Shown here in pieces: positions 7,348 through 11,015 of a DNA stretch of 11,015 nucleotides (its first letter is position 1; every line of letters starts with the position of its first letter). Location of the stretch: assembly GCA_016875755.1 (NCBI GenBank), contig VGOX01000041.1, forward strand, positions 1 through 11,015. Reading direction: 5' to 3'. The notes under the pieces were generated by a model. It worked only from the letters and a program-made list of their open reading frames with translations, did no database searches and was not told the origin of the DNA. Made by a program: the position numbers and the translations under genes. Origin of the DNA: Chloroflexota bacterium. Lineage in GTDB: Bacteria > Chloroflexota > Anaerolineae > Anaerolineales > Villigracilaceae.

Positions 7348-7356
7348 ACGGTCAGA

Positions 7357-8370
7357 TTAGTCCCGTGTTTTCACCGTTTTTACAAGATACCCCACGCCTG
7401 CCATCCCCGCACCGAAGAACACCAGCGCCAGTCCCTGCCACATGACTGGGGTAAGCAACGCCTCGACCATCGCGACGGCGAGACTGCCCGCATAATCCAA
7501 TAGCAGGGTGGGGAGGTAGTTTGGCATTTGAGCGAGTAGCATGCGTTGAAATACTTCTCCGAAGACAGGACCGCCGAGAAGTGCGATAACAAATGTCAGC
7601 CCGCCTGTCAGCGCCAGCGGAATTCCCCACCACGTCAGCCAGCCTTTCAATGGCCGCACCCCAAAGACCATGATTCCAAGCAAAAGCGAAAGCGGCAGCA
7701 GCGGACTGATCCGCATGAACAGGCGCGTTGTCTCCAATCTCTGGCGTGGATCATTCTGCGGCGGTGCGCTGGCGATCACGATCTGATTTGGAATCGCGGC
7801 TGACATGAATTGCATCTGTCCCTGAATCACAGGGATGAGAATAGGGTGCAGATCTGCGGGCGGGTTGCATAACTCGATCTGCCCACCCGACATCAGGCTC
7901 AGGGTAATCTGTCCAATTTGAAACAGGTCGCAGTCAGGGAAGACGCGCAAAAGCGAAAAAACTGCCTGGACTCCCGCGTCCCCAACCAAATTCGCTTTCA
8001 GTGGTGCGAGGTTCAATAGCGCTGTATCCGTTTCCATCGTCAGATATGCAACCATCGAATTCATCGCATCATCGCCCATCACACGCAGGGTTTCGGCTGG
8101 CAGCAAGGCGCGAAAAAAAGTTTCCCACGCATCCCTGCTCATGCCTTGCAACACAATGGGAAACTGATTTTGGTCTGCCCCTGAGGAGACCATGGAATCT
8201 GCCATAATAGCGGGGAGTTTGTTGTAAAAATCCTCGCGTGCAAACGCCTGCTGATAGGTTTCTGCAGTAAAAGCTCTTTGATCAAAGTTGAAGAGAAAGA
8301 GCGCCGCAACCCCAGCAAAGATAAACGTGATCGCGCAAAATACTGCGATGCTTTTACGTAAGGTTTCCAT
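7357..8370 (-). CDS. Unrecognised membrane protein with large extracytoplasmic domain
   Basis: A 337-residue protein that I do not assign to a family. The N-terminus (METLRKSIAV) leads into one hydrophobic helix (about 8-28). A mostly polar, helical domain of about 190 residues follows (29-218), then three hydrophobic segments (about 221-238, 247-266 and 305-330) and a short basic tail (KTVKTRD). The domain between the first and second helices is predicted to be outside the membrane. It contains two cysteines (C147 in FPDCDLF, C168 in IELCNPP) that could form a disulfide. No catalytic motif is evident. The ATG at 8370 is supported by AGGTGA six bases upstream. The gene lies downstream of the MtaD-CYTH gene on the same strand, separated by a terminator-like repeat, so its expression may depend on read-through or its own promoter. 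It converges on mltG. Confidence 0.8.
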   Translation of the reverse strand: METLRKSIAVFCAITFIFAGVAALFLFNFDQRAFTAETYQQAFAREDFYNKLPAIMADSMVSSGADQNQFPIVLQGMSRDAWETFFRALLPAETLRVMGDDAMNSMVAYLTMETDTALLNLAPLKANLVGDAGVQAVFSLLRVFPDCDLFQIGQITLSLMSGGQIELCNPPADLHPILIPVIQGQMQFMSAAIPNQIVIASAPPQNDPRQRLETTRLFMRISPLLPLSLLLGIMVFGVRPLKGWLTWWGIPLALTGGLTFVIALLGGPVFGEVFQRMLLAQMPNYLPTLLLDYAGSLAVAMVEALLTPVMWQGLALVFFGAGMAGVGYLVKTVKTRD

Positions 8371-8376
8371 ATTTTT

Positions 8377-8382
8377 TCACCT
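8377..8382 (-). promoter_or_regulatory. Shine-Dalgarno of the 337-aa membrane protein
   Basis: AGGTGA on the minus strand lies six bases before the ATG at 8370. It is one of only two clear Shine-Dalgarno sequences in the window, and it decides this start. Confidence 0.7.
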
Positions 8383-8384
8383 GT

Positions 8385-8434
8385 AAAAAGACGACGGACG
8401 ATAGACCGCAGACCGCGGTTTACCGTCCGTCGTC
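8385..8434 (-). terminator. Likely intrinsic terminator after the MtaD-CYTH gene
   Basis: On the minus strand, GACGACGGACG (8434 to 8424) pairs perfectly over 11 bp with CGTCCGTCGTC (8400 to 8390) and is followed directly by TTTTT (8389 to 8385). The 23-nt loop holds the palindrome ACCGCGGT (8412-8419). The stem starts 12 nt after the upstream stop. The T-tract ends two bases before the next gene's Shine-Dalgarno, so termination would block that gene unless there is read-through. Confidence 0.6.
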
Positions 8435-8438
8435 CGTC
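8390..8438. repeat. GAC/GTC-rich palindromic repeat, copy 3
   Basis: This is an imperfect palindrome centred between 8415 and 8416. Outer arms GACGGACGA (8393-8401) and TCGTCCGTC (8430-8438) are perfect, and the centre is ACC-GC-GGT. Its segment 8397-8418 matches copy 1 (5637-5658) outside a 5-base spacer. A second pairing register, shifted by four bases, gives the terminator hairpin. Confidence 0.65.
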
Positions 8439-8446
8439 TTTCAATA

Positions 8447-10426
8447 TTAGTTCGTCGTCAAGATTTCAATATAATCTTGTGTCACAGTTTCCGCATCGCC
8501 GACGCCCAGCAGATCTAAAAGTTCAGCTGCAAGTTCTGCTTTCAGGTCGGCATCCTTGCGGCTCCATGTGCGGCTCTTGATCTCAAGGAAGTGCCCCATC
8601 TGTGGCACTTTCACTTCGTCAAGATTGATAAAGAACTCCGTATTCTTATAATGGATGTGCCAGCGTAGGCGGTCTTTTTCCACTGAAATTTCCTGCGCAG
8701 GTTTGAAATACTCACGGTAGAAGCGCAATGTATGAGTGGCTGGTGCTAGGAAGCGGCTGCGTGAAAGAGCCACATCATGACCAACCTCACCTTCGCGTTT
8801 TTGCCCAAGCAGCGTCAAACGCGAACGCACATTTTCCACATCCCCTTTTTGATTGATGAGATTATCTTCACGGAAGCGCAACCTTCCCTGATTTGGATCG
8901 TCGAAGAGGAAATAATTATCGTACTGCTGATAATGCTTGTGCGCGGTGATCTCGATCTCTTCTCGCTTAATTTTCTGGACAAGTGAAGCTGGTTCGACCA
9001 CCTTGACCTTGACCTGCACCTCGAACGACTCCTGTTCCATCGAGCCGCCGAGTGCAATCAGTTTTGATAACACCGATTGTTCGCGGTTGATGAGGAAGGT
9101 GTCAATTTTCTGCGCCAACTCGCGTGCTTGATCCAACAAATCTTTTTCATCGAGCGTCAGCAACTCTTTGCCGCGCATCAACCATTTACCATTCACCATC
9201 ACATCCGTTACATCGGTGGATTTGGAGGCGAAGACTAGTTGGGCATAAGCGTTCATCGGGTCACGTTTGAAGCGTGGAGAATTGTGTAGGGGAGACGTGT
9301 CCACCAGAATGAGATCGGCGCGTTTGCCAACTTCCAGTGAGCCTGTAATGTCCCCGATGTGGAGCGCCTGTGCGCCCATGCGGGTAGCCATCGTGAGCGC
9401 TGTCGAGGCGGGGACAGTGGTCGGGTCGTTTGAAGCAGCTTTGGCTACGAAAGAGGCGAGACGTACTTCCTCGAACATGTCGAGGTCGTTGTTCGAGGCG
9501 GGACCATCTGTGCCGATGCCGACGTTCAATCCCGTTTCGAGCATTTTGGGCACGGGCGCAAATCCCGATGCGAGTTTGAGATTCGAAGACGGGTTGTGTG
9601 CAATGCCCGCGTTGACATGTTGCAGCGTTTTCATTTCACCCGCGTCAATGTGAACACAGTGCGCGGCGATGACCTTGGCTTCAAGCAAACCCTGCTTTTT
9701 GACATACGGCACAACAGGCATGCCTTGTTCGTTGCGCATGTTCTCGACTTCGAATGCGGTTTCAGAGATGTGAATGTGCAGCGGTACATCATATTCTTTG
9801 GCGATCTCAGCGCAGGTGCGCAGGATTTCAGGCGTGGTGGAGTAGGGCGCGTGCGGCGCAATCGCAGGGACAATGAGCGGATGTCCCTTCCATTTTTTGA
9901 TGAATTCGCGTGCATAGGCGATTGAGTCTTCGAATGCATCGGCATCGGGCGCGGGATATTTCATGATGGATTGACCGCACACAGCGCGCATGCCTGCGTC
10001 GGCAGCGGCTTGAGCAATGTCGTCTTCAAAGAAGTACATATCGTTGAAGGTCGTCACACCGCTGCGGATCTGCTCGGCACAGGCGATGAGCGTGCCAAGC
10101 CGCACAAATTCAGGCGAGACGAACTCGCGTTCCACGGGCAGCATGTAGCCCATCAACCACACATCGAGGCGCAGATCATCTGCCAGGCCGCGCAGCAACG
10201 TCATGGGGACGTGGGTGTGGGCGTTGACCAGCCCAGGCATGAGCACTTTTCCGCCGCAGTCAATAACTTCATTGGCGGAATATTCTTTTTTGAGATTTTC
10301 TTCCAGCCCAACAGCAACAATTGCATCGCCTTTGACGGCAACTGCGCCGGGGTCATATTGAGTAAGTTTTTCGTCCATCGTCAACACGATGGCGTTGATG
10401 AAGAGGGTATCAACTTTTTGTGTCAT
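8447..10426 (-). CDS. MtaD-type amidohydrolase fused to a C-terminal CYTH-like domain
   Basis: A 659-residue two-domain cytosolic protein. Residues 1 to about 455 form a metal-dependent amidohydrolase of the 5'-methylthioadenosine/S-adenosylhomocysteine deaminase (MtaD) and chlorohydrolase group. Landmarks are MPGLVNAHTHVPMTLLRGLA (63-82; metal His70/His72), PLHIHISET (215-223), AAHCVHID (254-261; His256) and GIGTDGPASNNDLDMFEE (303-320; Asp307). MtaD enzymes are normally about 430-450 residues. Residues from about 463 to 655 look like a CYTH domain: MEQESFEVQVKVKV, LRFRED (516-521) and NLDEVKVPQMGHFLEIKSR (601-619). The usual ExExK and ExE metal-binding patterns appear here as ExQxK (E469, Q471, K473) and EIK (615-617), so catalysis by this part is doubtful. 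M463 sits exactly at the domain boundary but lacks a Shine-Dalgarno. The ATG at 10426 has AGGAG 5 nt upstream. It lies 13 nt after the M14 peptidase stop, so an operon is likely. Confidence 0.88.
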   Translation of the reverse strand: MTQKVDTLFINAIVLTMDEKLTQYDPGAVAVKGDAIVAVGLEENLKKEYSANEVIDCGGKVLMPGLVNAHTHVPMTLLRGLADDLRLDVWLMGYMLPVEREFVSPEFVRLGTLIACAEQIRSGVTTFNDMYFFEDDIAQAAADAGMRAVCGQSIMKYPAPDADAFEDSIAYAREFIKKWKGHPLIVPAIAPHAPYSTTPEILRTCAEIAKEYDVPLHIHISETAFEVENMRNEQGMPVVPYVKKQGLLEAKVIAAHCVHIDAGEMKTLQHVNAGIAHNPSSNLKLASGFAPVPKMLETGLNVGIGTDGPASNNDLDMFEEVRLASFVAKAASNDPTTVPASTALTMATRMGAQALHIGDITGSLEVGKRADLILVDTSPLHNSPRFKRDPMNAYAQLVFASKSTDVTDVMVNGKWLMRGKELLTLDEKDLLDQARELAQKIDTFLINREQSVLSKLIALGGSMEQESFEVQVKVKVVEPASLVQKIKREEIEITAHKHYQQYDNYFLFDDPNQGRLRFREDNLINQKGDVENVRSRLTLLGQKREGEVGHDVALSRSRFLAPATHTLRFYREYFKPAQEISVEKDRLRWHIHYKNTEFFINLDEVKVPQMGHFLEIKSRTWSRKDADLKAELAAELLDLLGVGDAETVTQDYIEILTTN

Positions 10427-10431
10427 TCGGT

Positions 10432-10436
10432 CTCCT
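10432..10436 (-). promoter_or_regulatory. Shine-Dalgarno of the MtaD-CYTH gene
   Basis: AGGAG on the minus strand, five bases before the ATG at 10426, lies in the 13-nt gap after the M14 peptidase stop. It supports this start and co-transcription of the two genes. Confidence 0.75.
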
Positions 10437-10439
10437 ATG

Positions 10440-11015
10440 TTATTTGATGGTTTTGTCCCAGTTCAAAAGCACTTCCAAAGCATTTAAGTTCTGTTTGAAA
10501 TCTGTATGCCGATGTGTGGAAAGCTCCATATCCACCGAAACCGCGCCCATTTCAACGGCGTAATCGGCGAGTGTGCCTGTGAAGATGCAGCCCGTATCAA
10601 TGGGTGGGAATTTATAACCCGTTGCCTTGGCGAGAGCTTTGGCAAATTCTATCGAGGTTTTTTCCCACGGCTCGCCGCCAGGGAAGACGCCCAGCGCTGC
10701 GCTGTGATAACTGATGAGGGTTTCAACGTTATGAGTTTGTAAAAAGTACATCATGGCACGGGTTTCAGGTTCCGAGCCTGGACCTGTACCGCCCGTGGTG
10801 GGACCGTAATTCCAGCATCCGTTGCGGTTCCATGTGGCTGACCAATTGGTGGGGAAGTTGCGGTTCAAGTCCACGCCGTGATCGTTGACGCGACCGTCGA
10901 TGCCGTGATCGCGCGCGTCGCCATCTGGGTTGAGGTTGCGCAGGATATAGAGTGTTACATCACTGGGGATGATCTCAGGGTTATCGTTGATATGCTGGAT
11001 AAGTTCATCCGCGAG
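10440..11015 (-). CDS. Zinc carboxypeptidase, family M14, N-terminal part outside window
   Basis: The C-terminal 191 residues of an M14 metallopeptidase. The frame stays open to the window edge, so the true start and the first zinc motif (HxxE) lie beyond it. Visible family motifs, numbered from the first residue in the window, are YILRNLNPDGDARDH (23-37), GVDLNRNFPTNW (47-58; Asn51-Arg52 at the substrate-carboxylate site), the SEPETRA helix start (81-87), the third zinc ligand His104 in LISYHSAALG (100-109), and the general-base Glu164 in VSVDMELS (159-166). All are intact. An ATG at 10874 is internal (it reads GVDLNR) and is not the start. M14 enzymes cleave C-terminal residues or, in bacteria, gamma-D-Glu-diamino-acid bonds of murein peptides. 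The specificity cannot be decided here, and any signal peptide is off-window. It is followed after 13 nt by the MtaD-CYTH gene on the same strand. Confidence 0.9.
   Translation of the reverse strand, partial: LADELIQHINDNPEIIPSDVTLYILRNLNPDGDARDHGIDGRVNDHGVDLNRNFPTNWSATWNRNGCWNYGPTTGGTGPGSEPETRAMMYFLQTHNVETLISYHSAALGVFPGGEPWEKTSIEFAKALAKATGYKFPPIDTGCIFTGTLADYAVEMGAVSVDMELSTHRHTDFKQNLNALEVLLNWDKTIK

Noticed and set aside
9040..9040. Internal start at M463 making a separate CYTH protein
   Set aside because: The Met is at the domain boundary, which is suggestive, but no Shine-Dalgarno or promoter motif precedes it and the frame is continuous with the amidohydrolase.
1286..10452. The 13-mer ATCAAATAACAT plus its preceding C, shared by two stop-codon regions (near 1286 and 10440)
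   Set aside because: About one such match is expected by chance in a window of this length, and the surrounding sequence differs.

Overview
The window looks like chromosomal DNA of moderate GC from an environmental bacterium. My best guess is the Chloroflexota, class Anaerolineae. The reasons are a chromosomal baseplate-J-like membrane protein beside ruvX and mltG, frequently missing Shine-Dalgarno sequences with apparently leaderless starts, and small palindromic or heptameric repeats between genes. This assignment is inference, since no rRNA or marker comparison was possible. I see no phage, transposon, CRISPR array or tRNA.

Layout. Positions 1-54 hold nothing I can identify. Two minus-strand genes follow: a polytopic GT-C-like membrane protein (1286-2923) and then an MFS transporter (55-1284), separated by one base and probably translationally coupled. 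A 47-bp divergent intergenic region (2924-2970) carries back-to-back extended -10 promoters. Each lies 6-7 nt from an ATG, which predicts leaderless mRNAs in both directions. To the right runs a plus-strand block: a class V aminotransferase-fold cysteine desulfurase (2971-4122), a baseplate-J-like single-pass membrane protein (4153-5637), the RuvX/YqgF nuclease (5709-6125) and the MltG endolytic transglycosylase (6190-7302). The ruvX-mltG pairing is a known bacterial neighbourhood (yrrK-yrrL in Bacillus). From the right edge a minus-strand block runs inward: a zinc carboxypeptidase of family M14 cut by the window edge (10440-11015), an MtaD-type amidohydrolase fused to a CYTH-like domain (8447-10426) and an unrecognised membrane protein (7357-8370). 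The two blocks converge at 7303-7356.

Function. Most of the genes are housekeeping: sulfur mobilisation, Holliday-junction or rRNA processing, peptidoglycan strand termination, and adenosine-thioether or SAH salvage. The least ordinary content is (i) the MtaD-CYTH fusion, whose CYTH part seems to lack one acidic residue of each metal-binding pair; (ii) a family of three related GAC/GTC-rich palindromic repeats between genes, one of which doubles as a likely intrinsic terminator placed 2 nt from the next gene's Shine-Dalgarno; (iii) AATCNNA heptamer arrays around the ruvX-mltG junction that form the end of ruvX and abut the mltG start; and (iv) the paired leaderless promoters. I found no clear multi-gene novel defence or biosynthetic system.
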